The notes: generated by a model from the letters alone, not told the origin. A stretch of 64,000 bases of DNA from Diphasiastrum complanatum (GCA_029204225.1 CM055104.1:48430451-48494450); one strand, 5' to 3'. Positions 24,004 through 37,339 are shown, numbered from the stretch's first letter. Program-made: numbers and translations.

Positions 24004-24158
24004 AGGAAGGGCCTCCAAGGCCATTCTGTTGTGGAAGGAGTTTCTGTCTCAGGGCAAAAAGCCGAGGGCAGTGGCCCTCGGTGGAAGGTCCTTACGTCCT
24101 TACTGCCCTCCGTCAAAGGCCCTTCCCACAACAAAATTGCCAAGGAGGCAGACCTTTC
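24004..24158. repeat. Foldback element (imperfect inverted repeat, about 155 bp)
   Basis: The left arm AGGAAGGGCCTCCAAGGCC and following text ends TTGTGGAAGG near 24037. It pairs with the right arm CCCTTCCCACAACAAAATTG to GACCTTTCC, ending near 24158. A smaller perfect hairpin, CCGAGGG..CCCTCGG, sits in the loop at about 24062-24081. It resembles a MITE; the target duplication was not resolved. Confidence 0.65.
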
Positions 24159-24205
24159 CCGACATAAAAACCTTTTACATTTTTTTTAAAACGTTTTTTT
24201 TGTCA

Positions 24206-24594
24206 TAGATATATTTTACATCCGGAAGGTGCTAATAAATTTTTTGAAAAAAAGAAACAAGGCAACACATGGATTCTGTGTAGCGAGCCGCCTCTCTTTC
24301 CTTTGTTAAAAATGGAAAACTGATTTGATGCAGGGATACAATGGCAAGCCCTCTTGCATCACGACTCAACAAGACAACGAGCCATAATATCCTTACAATA
24401 GATTTATTTTATATCCGAAAGGTGCATATAAATTTTTTTGAAAAGAAACAGGGCAACGCATGGATTCTGTGCAGAGAGGCGCCGCCTCCCTTTCCTTCGT
24501 TAAAAATGAAAAACTGATTTTATGTAGGGATATAATGGCAAGTCCTCTTGCATCACAACTCAACAAGACAACGAGCCATAATATCCTTACAATA
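24206..24594. repeat. Tandem duplication, 2 x about 193 bp
   Basis: Copy one (24206-24398) and copy two (24399-24594) both begin TAGATnTATTTTA(C/T)ATCCG and end CGAGCCATAATATCCTTACAA. They differ at scattered sites. No gene is recognised in either. Confidence 0.9.
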
Positions 24595-24599
24595 TACAA

Positions 24600-25600
24600 A
24601 CAAACACTTATTATTAAGCGTGGTGAAAATCATTTTAGCATATTGATCATGCCACATGGCACAAGACTAGTATAAAGCTTGAGTATGCGGGGGACACAAA
24701 CACCCTTGGTCCATGACTTCATGCCACTTGACACAAACCCATATATAAAGCTTGAATATGTGAGGCCTACAAATACCTTTGATCCATGCGACATGGCAAA
24801 AACTTGGCCTGAGCTTGGTATGTGGGGCCCACAAACACATATAGGTAATATGTGGGTCCCACAAAAGGGCTCCATAATTGCTCTTTTTTTGGTATTTTGG
24901 ATGCACCTACAAAAGTATAATTTTCATTCAACTTCAAAAGCAAAATTTGTTGTGGCCCTCCCCACAGAACTCCCATGTGAAGAGCCAACCAAAGATTGAC
25001 CCATAACGCATCAAAATACTGACTGAATGTGCATGTGAATAGCTTTCTGATAGAATTTGCATGTGCCATGTGATAGACCAAAAAACAAGTAGAAATAAGA
25101 TGGACAACAAGTGGATGGAAGCAAGGTGTTTTAAAAAACTTTTAAGCCTCATTCTCCACAATCAAATATCTTTTCCAGTAGTGAAATATTTACGAGCATG
25201 TAAATGTATGATTATGGATATTTATGCTATTGTGGTAGGCATATTTTTTGTATGAAATTTTTCCACCATAAAAACATCTGTTTTAAAAAAAAAACTCAAC
25301 ATTTATGTTGTATAAATGTCTATTTTTTTTAGATTAAATAAATCATCATTTATTTATTATATTTCGAAGATACAAGAGAACAAGCTAGAAACTTAGTAAT
25401 ACACCTAGTGTGAACATTATCTAGATCACAAATCTTAACAATGAGACTTTGTTGCATCATATGGACCAAAATTTCATCGATTTTGGCGAGTTAGGTCAAA
25501 TCAAGTAGTGGGAGAGCCTGAAACTTTTTTGGTCAGACTTTTTTGGTAAAACTATAAGCTCTTCATTGGACATGTGAGAAACAAACCCATTGGATCAAAA
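24600..25600. other. Intergenic, short repeated phrases, no gene
   Basis: Three related phrases with GCCACATGGCACAA/GCCACTTGACACAA and CTTGA(A/G)TATG(C/T)G(A/G)GG occur between about 24650 and 24860, suggesting a degenerate short tandem repeat. The remainder is AT-rich and featureless. Confidence 0.45.
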
Positions 25601-25604
25601 AAGA

Positions 25605-25869
25605 CCGAGGTTGTAGGTGACAAAAGGAAGGAAAAAGTTGCACTTTGGGATTCCCACTCACCTTGCAATGGATCACCTCAATGCAACTACTTAAATGGCA
25701 TACGAAGCTCGTGAGTGACAAGAAAGGAAAAGTTATTGAGTCTAGCAAGGAGGGAGAGCTACGACATTCCATGAGAGAGAAGACCAAACCTTACAGGTTT
25801 CAAGTAAACCTCACACTTACGAGCAACATCATTTCATCTATTAAATCATCTTGTTTTGAGGAGGCCAAG
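25605..25869 (+). mobile_element. Small Ty1/copia fragment
   Basis: The sequence matches the pol linker of the larger copia element. GAGGTTGTAGGTGACAAAAG near 25608 corresponds to text at 28940, and EGELRHSMREKT near 25755 corresponds to GELRRSTREKT near 29090. It stops at 25869, where an LTR of the LARD-like family begins. Confidence 0.75.
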
Positions 25870-26284
25870 TGTTGTAAAGCTAGCTACAAGTGCAAGATTT
25901 ACTCGCGCCACCACTAGCACCAGCATTGCTCCCAACGCTAGCAGTGCCACCTCTGCTCCCAGTGCCAACGTCGCTCCTAGCCCCATTGCGACCAGAATCC
26001 AGCCGGCACCAATTTCCTATGGCTCAAAAACTTTGATCAGATCTAGCGAAGTCCAAAGAGCTCAAATACATGTGCAATCACCTCACACGATCTATGTATG
26101 ATTAAAGGAAACCTGGAGATCAATAGATTATAGAGAGAGAGAGAGAGAGAGAAGATGACTTTTTAGAGAGAGAAAAATGTGTTTTACCATCTTAGTCTAA
26201 GCACTTGCTATGAGGGGAGGTGGCGAATCCCACCATAACTATAGGGGGATGTGGGTTGTGACTCAACCAAGCTCCAAACAAGCA
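25870..26284 (+). mobile_element. Third, older LTR copy of the LARD-like family (partial)
   Basis: Begins TGTTGTAAAGCTAGC and follows the same order as 19698-20050. It includes CCAGAATCCAGCCGGC, TGTGCAATCACCTCACACGA and the GAGAGA-rich part. It is inserted in the small copia fragment. Most GGCGCC sites of the younger copies are eroded here. The match stops near 26284. Confidence 0.8.
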
Positions 26285-29200
26285 CCCGGACTGTACCTAC
26301 AAGTACGGTACAGCAAAACAGAGCGGTTGCAGCAGAGAAAGTGTTCGGAGTATGCCAGAAGTAGTTTCACCATTCCACTGGGCACGTTGTTGGGAATTGA
26401 CGACTGAGTGCATTTCGGAAGGCGACGCCGATTTGGCTTTCAAATTGGTGGAAAAGCGGCGAGTGGCCTGGTAAGAAAAAAAGTGCAGGTCATTATTTTC
26501 AACTTCTGACATCACTGTTGGCCTCAACATACTGTTCTTAGCCTAAGGCAGAAGTTACAAGCAGTTTTGCGATGGCAAACATGGGAGAGTCCATTTTGAG
26601 TGAAAGTAGCAAATTGGACGGGATTTCCAACTATGCAGTGTGGAAATTCAAAATGAAAAACATACTGATGGAGAAAAATGTGTGGGAAGTCGTCACAGGT
26701 GATGAGAGAAGGCCGCCAAATGAAGCAGACATCAAAGTGTTCGACAAAAAGATGAGGAAAGCTTTGACCTTCATTAACTTGTTAGTGAAGGATCACATCA
26801 TTACCCACATTTGTGATGCTATTACACCCAGACAGGCATGGGATGTGCTAAAGGAGCAGTTCGAGACGTCAAATCCGTCAAGAATCATGTTTCTGAAGTC
26901 AAAGTTGAATAGTGTCCGCATGGAACAAGGAGAGCACATTCAGACGTACATGACCAGAATCAAGACAATGAGAGATGAACTGCATTCTATTGGAGAACGC
27001 ATACGTGATGTGGAGATGGTGCATAATGCATTATGCGCATTGCAGAACCCTATCAGATGTTTGTGAGCGGAATAGCATCAAGAGAAAGATTGCCAACCTT
27101 TGACGAGCTCACAGGAATCTTGATGCAGGAAGAGTAACGACGAGAAATGGTGAAAGCTAGACGTCAAAATACTGATGATCAGGCACTTGCAACACGCCAA
27201 AAACAAGGCAAGGGCAAGGGCAAGAAGAAGACTAAACAGCAATTTGCCAAGTCTCAGGAGGATGAGGGATCTTCCAGCAAAACTAAGAAGAAAGGCAAGT
27301 GCTTCCATTGTGGTAAAAAGGGCCACTGGAAGAGTGAATGTTGCAAATTCCTGGCGGAACAAGGCAAGGGAAAACCAAAACAAACAGGCAACCTTGTCAA
27401 TGAAGGTGAGATTGAAGACTCTAGCATCTTCATATCTACATTGTCATCTAATCAAGATGATCAAGCATGGTATATTGACTCAGAAGGCACAAGACACATG
27501 ACAGGTAACAAGAACTGGTTCAGTAGTTTGAAGGCGTTGGATAATGGAACATTTGTTTCACAAGCAAATGGTGAGGTGTGCATGATCAAGGGGATAGGCA
27601 CAGTTTCAATCCAACTGTCTGACGGCAAAAGCAGGATGATCAGGAAGGTACTTTACGTACCAGGTTTGAAGAAAAATCTACTTTCTGTTGGAGTCATTAC
27701 TGATCAAAAGTTGAAAGTAGAATTCGCCCATGATCGTTGCTTTGTGAAGGATGCAAACCAAAAGTTCAAAGTTATTGCGAATGGAGTAAGAGAGCCCAAT
27801 ACAAAATTGTACAGGTTGAATGCCACAATCAAGGGGCAACATGGACTTGTGTCATCCGTTCCTTCGCAAACTGAGTTGTGGCACAAGAGGCTTGGTCACT
27901 TGAACTTGGGAAGCCTCAGTTTGATGAGAAAATTGGAGATGGTAACAGGACTGCCTACAATAGAAGATCACTTGAAATCCATGTGCGAATCTTGTATATA
28001 TGGGAAGCAGCATCGAGAGAAGTTCAATAAAGGGGGTGTTGCAAGAGCAAAGAACATCCTGGATTTAATCCACACATATTTATGCAGGCCCATGAGGACC
28101 ATGTCCGTAGGAAAATCCTTCTATTTCATGACCTTTATTGATGATATGTCACGTAAGACGTGGATCTACTTCTTGAAGAAGAAATCAGATGCTTTTGATA
28201 ACTTCAAGAACTTCAAAAACTTGGTCGAAAATTAGACAGGTAAGAAGATCAAAGTCCTAAGATCAGATAGTGGAGGTGAGTATAAGTCTAATGACTTCAA
28301 TGATCTTTGTGATCAATGTGGGATTAAAAGACAATTTACGCAAGCTCATACTCCTGCTCTCAATGGTGTAGCTGAGCGCAAAAATTGTACGATTGTGGAA
28401 AGTGCCAGATCTATGCCAGCTGAGATGAAATTGCCCAAATATTTTTGGTCAGAAGCATGTAGCACGGCAGTCTATCTTCAAAATAGAAGTCCTACCATTG
28501 TCATACCAAAAATTACACCTGAGGAAGCATTCACAAAGAAGAAGCCAAAGGTGAACCACTTGCGAATCTTTGGATGTAAGGCCTTTGTACATATTCCTAA
28601 GGAAGAAAGACGTAAACTTGATGTAACAAGCTATCAAGTGCATATTCCTAGGATATGATGATCGCGTGAAGGGCTATAGATGTTTTGATCCAGTCGAAAA
28701 CAAAATCCATATAAGCCGTGATGTTATCTTTGATGAATCCAAGATGTATGAAGACGAGGATGTTGAGAAGATAGACACATCTAGTGGGAAAAATGGTATA
28801 GTGAGGATACCACCTGATGATGATCCATTCATTAACCTTCCGAGTGATGAACATGAGGATACATATCAAGATACTACTACTCAACCTCAAGAGACAGGTT
28901 GGAGAGGTAGGGACAAACCTTTTGGTGCAAGAAGGATTGAAGTTGCAGGTGACAAACGCAAGGAGAAGGATGTACCGTGGGATACATTTTCACCAGGAAG
29001 CCGATCACCTGACAGGAAGCTCCCTAAGTGGTTTGAGAGATTGTTGGAGAGCCGCGACATAGATGACTTTCCAGGATCATCTGGCCAGGGAGAGCTACGA
29101 AGATCAACAAGAGAGAAGACACTACCTGAAAGGTATGAAGCAAATTATGCTCTCTTATCTAGCATTATTCAAAGCAAAGAACCTTCGACTTATGGTGAAG

Positions 29201-29884
29201 CGAAGGATGATGACATTTGGATCAAAGCCATGGGAGAGGAGATGGAGTCAATTGCTAAGCATAGCACATGGGACTTAGTAGAACCACTAGTTGGCAAGAA
29301 ACCCATTGGTTGCAAATGGGTATATAGAACTAAGTACCATGCAGATGGAAGCATAGCAAAGCACAAAGCAAGATTGGTAATCAAAGGGTACGCACAAAAT
29401 AAAGGCATTGACTATGAGGAGACCTTTGCGCCGATGTGTAACTGGAATACTCTACGTCTACTTATTGCTTTAGCTTTACATTTTGGTTGGCCTTTGCATC
29501 AGATGGATGTGAAATCTGCTTTTCTAAATGGTGAGTTAGAAGAAGAAGTGTTCATGGATCAACCTGAAGGCTTTGTAACGAAAGGATAGGAAAATAAAGT
29601 ATGTCGCTTGAAGAAGGCGCTTTATGGTCTCAAACAAGCACCACGTGCGTGGTATAGCAGGATTGATGTCTACTTTCGTTCAAAGGGGATGGTGAGAACA
29701 CATTCTGATCCAAATCTATATGTCTTATGCTTTGATGGTATGGTTGCTTTGATTGCTCTTTATGTTGATGACTTGATTATTACGGGAAATAATCAAGAGA
29801 TGATAGACATAATCAAGAAAGACCTCATGAAACAATTTGAGATGACGGATTTCAGCCTGATGCATTACTGCCTTTCAGTAGAAG

Positions 29885-30242
29885 TGTAATAGATCCTAAC
29901 ACCACAGTAGGGCAAACACTAACTGATCCACCCAACCTTGCCCACTCCCTGATATAGAGTAAGCCCCTCCTAGCCCAGTGTGAGGACTGGTAGCATGCTA
30001 TTGCCAAGTGTCGGCCACGTGGCACTGACGTGGCCGACTGCACGTCGGGACCCAATTGGGGGCCCTATCCTGCTGACAGGGTCCCTAGGCTATGTTAGGC
30101 CCGCCATGGCTATGGACCGTGCTGGGGCACACTACTCACATTGTCTTGCCCTGTTGGTCATGTATGCTGGACACGACCCTGACTGTGGTATCTGACCTAT
30201 CTGTGTTCTCTAGGGTTCGGCACTGGTTACGAGCTCGTAACA
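29885..30242 (-). repeat. 3' LTR of the nested chromovirus
   Basis: On the plus strand it reads TGTAATAGATCC to CTCGTAACA. The minus-strand polypurine tract (CTTAAGGGGGAGGGAG) directly precedes it at 30243-30258, which identifies it as the 3' LTR. Confidence 0.95.
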
Positions 30243-30258
30243 CTCCCTCCCCCTTAAG
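30243..30258 (-). other. Polypurine tract of the nested chromovirus
   Basis: The minus strand reads CTTAAGGGGGAGGGAG immediately before the 3' LTR. Confidence 0.85.
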
Positions 30259-33200
30259 AACCGTCTTGGTCCTCTAAGACAAAGTCTGGAAAAATCTTGC
30301 GAAGGACGCTGCCTCTTTCCCAAGTGGCATTCTCAACAGGCTGATCATTCCACTTAACCAGATATTCTCGATATAGAATATGACGAGTCTGCGTCTCTCT
30401 ACTATGAAGAATCTCCTCTGGTTCATGTGGAGGTTGTTGAGGATCCAATGGGAGAACTAGAACACTGTCCCCTACCAGATTGTCTGACCTGGCTAAGGCT
30501 TTTCATAACTAACTTACATGAAAGACTGGAAAACCCTTACTGCTGTGTGGGAGTTCTAGTTCATAGGTGACCTCGCCTAGTCTCCTACTGATGGTAAAGG
30601 GACCACAATACCTTGGAGACAACTTAGCACACACTCATGATTTGAGGGTTTTAGAGTCAACTGGGACTCTCATATAGACTTTCTCACTAGTGGAGAGCTA
30701 CACATCCCGTCTGTGTGGATCTGCATAATTCCTGGCTCGATCCTGAGATTGTCTAATGCTACGCTTACATGTTCTATCATCTGGTTTAGGTCTTCTAAAA
30801 AGTTTCTAGCTGTTTCAACTTTTTCTTGTTTAAACCCTACAGCTGTGGGTGAGCGTGGCTGAAAACCATACATCAGCATAAATGGGCTATATCCCGTAGC
30901 TGAATGTTTGGTACTGTTGTAAGCAAACTCTAATATCGAGAGATAGTCCTCCCAATTAGTCTGCTTCTTGCTCACGTATGCACGAAGCATATTCTCCAGC
31001 ACTTGATTTACCCTTTCTGTTTGACCGTCCGTCTGTGGATGGTCGGTGGTACTCATATTAAGTTTAGTATGGAGATGATGGAATACTGCCCTCCAAAAAT
31101 TTCCAGTAAACTTACTGTCCCGATCGCTGACTATGCCGGAAGGTAGACCGTACAATTTAAATAGCCCGTCTACAAACAACCTCGCTAACTCTGGAGCTCT
31201 AACGGTTGTTTTGGTCGGAATAAAATGAGCCATTTTGGTCAGACGGTCAACTGTGACCCATATAGCGTCATTACCCTTTTGGGTTTTAGACAGGCCTACT
31301 ATAAAATCCATGGAGATACTCTCCCAATTACCAGCTGGTATTTCTAAGGGATGCAACAACCCTCCTGCCTTTAAACGCTCTGCTTTATTTACTTGACATT
31401 TCTGGCAGCTGGTTACATACTGGTGGACGTCCTTTTTCATACTGGGCCAGAAAAATTGCCTACGAAGAAGCTCATAGGTCTTCTGTATGCCTGGGTGTCC
31501 CGCGCTAGGATTGTCATGACATTCATATAGGACCTGCTGCCTATAATCCTCTGAATTGGGGACACATACTCTATCTCTATAGAGCAAGTACTCATCCTGA
31601 ATGGAATATTGTTTCCATTTGAATCCTTGAGTCAACTGACCCTCAACCTCTAGGGTTTGCTTGGGTAATACAGGCTCAGAATCCTCAACGTCATCTGACG
31701 ACGTATACTCGGACTCATCATCATCCTCAAAGGAAGCTGTCGTATTCTTGGATGAACTGGCACCAGCCCCGGGAACTGGTTCTAGAGTCTGTAACTGTCT
31801 GTTCTGGACTGAGTTCCAAATAATAGAGAAGAATGCATCATGCTGGCATTTCCCTCTCAAGGACTCGAGTAACTTATTACGAATCCGAGTAAAACTCAGT
31901 TCGTTTATCATAGGCATTCTGCTAAGGGCATCTGCTACTGTATTGAATTTTCCACGCCTATATCTGATAGACATGTCAAACTCTTGCATCAACTCTGCCC
32001 AACGAGCTTTCCGACCTCTAAGCTCAGGTTGATTGCAAAGGTATCTGAGACTCTCATGGTCTGTCAGGACCTCAAAGTTGGCACCATACAAATAATGCCT
32101 CCAAGTCTTAAGGGCATAGACTATAGAAAAGAGTTCCTTTTCATAGGCACTGTACCTAGTCTGAACTAGCTCGAGTTTTTTACTCTCGAACGCAACTGGT
32201 CGTCCGCCCTGAGTTAGCACAGCACCTACTGCAAAGTCGCTAGCATCTGTTTCGACCACAAATGGCTGTTGGGGTTGACGACTTTTAAAACTGGTGCTGT
32301 AGCTAAGGCTGTTTTGAGAGCATCAAAGCTCTCGTACTGTGCGGACTCCCAAATGAACTCCTTTCCCTTCCCCTTAAGAGATTTGTCATAGGAACTGCTA
32401 TCTGAGCATATTCCTTGACAAATCGTCTGTAATATCCCGCCAGACCAAGAAAGATCTGAAGCTCCAAAATATTCTGAGGTCTCAGCCAACTGAGTATGGC
32501 TTTAACCTTATTTGGGTCCATCTTAATCCCATCTGAAGAGATAATGTGACCCAAATATGCTACTTCTTCAACGAAGAATTCACACTTGGATTGTTTAGCA
32601 TAAAGCTTATGCTTTCTGAGCAGTCGAAACACCTTTCTGAGGTGTTTTAGATGCTCCTTCCTCGATTTGCTGTAAACGAGGATGTCATCTAAAAATACGA
32701 CTACAAACTTACCCAAGTATGGTCTGAGGACACTGTTCATCAAGGTCATAAAGGTAGCTGGAGCATTTGTGAGCCCAAATGGCATCACCTTAAACTCATA
32801 ATGACCGTGACGAGTCCTAAAAGCTGTTTTCGAGACATCTTCCGATTTTATACGGACTTGATGATATCCCGATCTGAGGTCTATTTTGCTGAAAAACTTA
32901 GCCCCGTCGAGTTGATCAAACAACTCGTCTGCCCGAGGCATAGGGTATTTATTCTTAATTGTGACTTTATTGAGGGCTCTGTAATCTACGCAAAGACGCA
33001 TAGACCCCTCTTTCTTTTTCACCAATAGGACTGGTGAGGCCCATGGTGAACTATTGGTATGAATTTGGCCTTTCCCAAGATAGTCTGTTAACTGCCTAGT
33101 TATTTTTTCATCCTCTGTTCGGCTGACCCGATATGCAGGTTTAGAAACAGGTGCTGTACCTGGTACTAGGTTTATTACATGATCTACCTCTCTGCTAGGT

Positions 33201-35820
33201 GGTAAACCATGTGGCAAATCTTCAGGAAAAACATCTTGAAATTTAGACAATAAAGTTTCTAATTTACTGATTTTCTGCTGAATAGAACTAGAAATAGAAA
33301 CTTCAGGAATAAACTGAAAGTCACATAAGAATACCTGATGGTCTTCATCTCCGATTAGCTGACAGAGCTCTGAACTGCAGACCACAGGGCTGTTGGGAAC
33401 ATCATGCTCCCCATGCAACTGGATCTCTCGGCCTTTATGCTGAAAGCTGAGGGTGTTCTCCTGATAGTTTCTGTGGAGGGAAGGTCCTAAATTGTAGAGC
33501 CAATCTCTCCCGAGAACAATGTCTGTTCGATCTAGGTGCATTATCTGAAAGTTTATTTCATCTTGGTACCCCTGAATACCAAGATTTAACTTACTTACCA
33601 TAGTTTCCCTTTTTTTTTTATCTTCACCCTTAGCTAATGAAACGATGTACCTATGCTGACTAGGTACTTCTGGTAGTTTAAGCTTTTTAACCAGGGTGTG
33701 GTTGATGAAATTATGGGTTGCCCCATCATCAACCATGACTCTTACTGACTGGTTACCAACTTTCCCATGCATACGTACTAGGTCATGCGGCCCAAAGCTG
33801 AAGGGTCTCGCTAGCATTGCAGAGGTCAACTGGCAACAATGTTCATGATCTTCATGATACACTTTGATCTCGGAAGCTGCCGAGTCACTGGGAAAACATA
33901 CAGTCTGAACAAGATGAACTTGTTTTTTATCTTTCTTATCTTTTTTAGTGAAAGGCCCCTTGGGACACTGTCTGACTGTGTGTCCCTTGCCCATACACAC
34001 AAAGCACAAACGTTCTTGTTTGGCTTTCTCAAAATCATCTGGTTTTAAGGGCTGTATGAGTGAAGGGCATTTCTGAGGAGCTTCACTTTTAAATTTGTCT
34101 TCTTTCTTTCTTTTTAAAAATTTCTTTTTAAATTGAAAGTCTTTCTGAGAAGGCTGCTCAGAAAGTGGCTGTTGTCTCGCCTTCTTCCTACCCACTAAAT
34201 CATCATAGATTTGAGCATATCTGAGAGCTTGCTCAAGGGTAGTAGGCGAGTTTCTCTGGACCTCTACTTTATATTCATCTTTGAGGCCACGGACAAATCC
34301 CCTGATTTTCTAATAGTCATCCATATTTTTAATCTTTAAAATTGCCTCTCGATATTGCGAGATATATTGGATGAGGGACTTGTCCATTACTGTCCTTTCC
34401 TAGGCTTCCCAGGCTCTATCAAGTTCATTCTCTGGTAGAAATTCTCTTAGGAAAGCTTCTTCAAAAGCTTTCCATGACCGGGGAGTCTGCCCAGTCTCCT
34501 GGAGATTTAAGCACCACTTATAGGCCATAGGCCCTAAGGAAAGACTGGCCTCAATAGCTTGCAAATGGTCAGGGGTCTGTTTAAGAGCATGAATGTTCTT
34601 CCATTTGCTAAGGAAGGTTTGTAGAATATCTGCATTTCTATCCTTCTCTTCCCCATTAAAAGTAGGAGGTTTTAAGTCTTTAAAAACATTATGGTGAGAT
34701 TGTAAAGTCTCACCCGAAACTGATGGAAGTGGAGAAGGGGATAACTGAGAAGTGGAGGGAAGGCTTCCTTTCGCGGAACTCAAAATCAAGTTTTTGAGTT
34801 CAGCGAACGAGTCGTCCACGCTGGACTTGAAATTGGCTAATGCCAACTTCAGATCATCCACTTCTGTTACCAATTGGAGGAACTGCTCCTTGGTAACTAG
34901 TTCGTCGAGTTCTTCGGCGAACTGTTCCTGTTCTTCTACTTCCATGGGTTCCTTCCCTTTTCTGTAAGCCAAGGCTTCTGTTTCAAGTTCGTCGAAGCCT
35001 CTCTCCTGGGGTTGATCAGGTCCCTGAGGAGTGGTCATCTTCGAAACTGAAAGAGAGCTACCTTAACTTCTGAAGGAAAAAAGTCTAAAAGACTAATTTA
35101 CAACTGTACAAGGGAAAGGAAAGATGACTTAGCTGTTTCTGAGGACTGTACTTCCAAAGAAAGAATGAAGAGGAACACTTTCAGCTCTTTTTCCCAAGAA
35201 GTTAAGGGACTTTTACTTCTGATTTGAGACCCAAAAAGTATTTCAATTTCTGATTTTGGGTGTGTCCTACCCTCGCTGGCTGGACAGCCACCTGTCTGGC
35301 CCAATTTTCTAAATTTAAGGCCCAAAACTTGCTTGAAACTCTGATCTGACTTCAAGTAGTAGGTCGCTGGTCTGTGGCAATCTAGTTTGATGTTCAAACT
35401 ACTGAAAAATTCTCAAAAACAGTGATGAAAAACCAATTTTTCACCTCCTTGTCCAGCGTTGGCCCTGCTAAGAAAATTTGCTTGAAAACCCCTCAAACTT
35501 CCTTGGATTTCTCTGAAATTTCAGAGGTAGATATCTGATCCCACAGTGATGGACCTGCTCGCTGGTTTCTACTCTAAATTCTTTCTAAAATCTCCTATCA
35601 GATGTCTGAAATCTGATATAGATTGTTGTCTTTCCAGTGATTTACCTACAGAAGGAAGTCTACTTCCTACAACTGTAAATTCTCAGTGAATTTCAAGGGT
35701 TTGAAGGCTGCACCTACAACGATTCTCCTCCTCTAATCTTTTCTGAGAACCTGAGAAAACACTTCCTATCTTCTGATAGCTTTCTCTACTACTGCTCCTG
35801 AACTCCCTAGGATGGAGATG

Positions 35821-35832
35821 GCTCTGATACCA
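35821..35832 (-). other. Primer binding site of the nested chromovirus
   Basis: The minus strand reads TGGTATCAGAGC, one base inside the 5' LTR. This is the standard initiator tRNA-Met complement of plant LTR elements. Confidence 0.9.
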
Positions 35833-35833
35833 G

Positions 35834-36191
35834 TGTAATAGATCCTAACACCACAGTAGGGCAAACACTAACTGATCCACCCAACCTTGCCCACTCCCTG
35901 ATATAGAGTAAGCCCCTCCTAGCCCAGTGTGAGGACTGGTAGCATGCTACTGCCAAGTGTCGGCCACGTGGCACTGGCGTGGCCGACTGCACGTCGGGAC
36001 CCAACTGGGGGCCCTATCCTGCTGACAGGTTCCCTAGGCTGTGTTAGGCCCGCCATGGCTATGGACCGTGCTGGGGCACACTACTCACATTGTCTTGCCC
36101 TGTTGGTCATGTACGCTGGACACAACCCTGACTGTGGTATCTGACCTATCTGTGTTCTCTAGGGTTCGGCACTGGTTACGAGCTCGTAACA
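35834..36191 (-). repeat. 5' LTR of the nested chromovirus
   Basis: Same 358-bp unit as 29885-30242 with 7 differences, six of them transitions. It is bounded outside by the AGAAG target duplication. Confidence 0.95.
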
Positions 36192-37339
36192 AGAAGTGTG
36201 GCAAAAAGGACATGAAGTGGGTTTAACACAGGTGAAATATGTCAAAGAGTTACTACACATGTTTAGGTTGCAGGATTGCAAACTAGTAAACACTCCTATT
36301 GAATCAGGTAAAAAGCTTTCTAAGCTTGATGAATCACAGTCATTTGATGCTACGCTATATAGACAGTTAGTAGGGAGCTTGATTTACCTTACCACAACTA
36401 GACCAGATATATGTTATGCTGTTGGCATTGTAAGTCAGTTTATGGCAACACCTACAGAAACGCATTGGAAAGCAGCTAAACGCATTTTGCGTTATGTGAA
36501 AGGCACATCAGAGTATGGCTTGATTTACAAGAAGCATGATGGTTTACCTGAGTTGTGTGGCTATGTGGATGCGGACTGGGGAGGTGACTATGACGATCGT
36601 AGATCCACCATAGGATATATATTCCAGTTTTGTGGTAATTGCTTTTTCTGGTCTAGTAAGAAGCAAAGTAAAATTGCTCTTTCCACCACAGAAGCAGAGT
36701 ATAAGGCAATGTGTAGTGATGCACAAGAAGCTATATGGTTGAGACAAATCTTGGAAGAGATTGGCATGAAACAGAAAAATCCCACAACTTTACATAGCGA
36801 CAGTCAGAGTGGCATTCAGCTAGCAAAGAATCCAGTGTTCCATGCGAGAACTAAACACATTGAGATTCAATATCACTTCATACGTGAAAGACTGCTAAGT
36901 CGTGAAATTCATGCTGTTCATTGTAGCACAGAAGAACAACTAGCTGATATTTTCACTAAGCCACTTACTGGAGAAAAATTTGATAAGTTTAGATCAAAAC
37001 TTTCTGTATTTAAAGTTTGTTGACTTTAAAGCTATGTATATGACTGTATAAAAAGTGACTCTACTATAAGGGAGAGAGTTAGAATTAAAGTTAGAATCAC
37101 TGTGTGACTGTAAGTGGGTCCTATCAGTGGATAAGGATCAGTTGGCCTCGCCACGAGGCAAGTCGACGGGACATGCGTCCCGCCAACGGCAACCTGGGTC
37201 ATGCATGGGTTGCCTGAGTGAACAACTATATGTACAGTGTAATTTTATTTTGAGAAATACAGTTGCTATGTGAGCTTGCTGAGGAGAGTGATTTTCTGTC
37301 TGTGTTACTGCGCAGCATGATCTGTGTTCCTGTGCAAAG

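Larger units (their letters stand above)
29885..36191 (-). mobile_element. Ty3/gypsy chromovirus, nearly whole, nested in the copia element
   Basis: A 6.3-kb minus-strand element bounded by two 358-bp LTRs and a perfect AGAAG target duplication (29880-29884 and 36192-36196). Parts from high to low coordinates: 5' LTR; tRNA-Met-type primer site; gag (about 35038-34200) with zinc knuckle [14 protein letters not shown] near 33990; protease; reverse transcriptase ([10 protein letters not shown] near 32690); RNase H (VETDASDFAVGAVL near 32255); integrase (zinc finger near 31400, SMDFIVGLSK near 31310, HPQTDGQTERVNQ near 31030); chromodomain (YLVKWNDQPVENATWE near 30350); polypurine tract; 3' LTR. 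The LTRs differ at 7 of 358 sites, about 98% identity, so the insertion is recent, around a million years at angiosperm rates. Coding parts carry only a few breaks. Confidence 0.95.
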
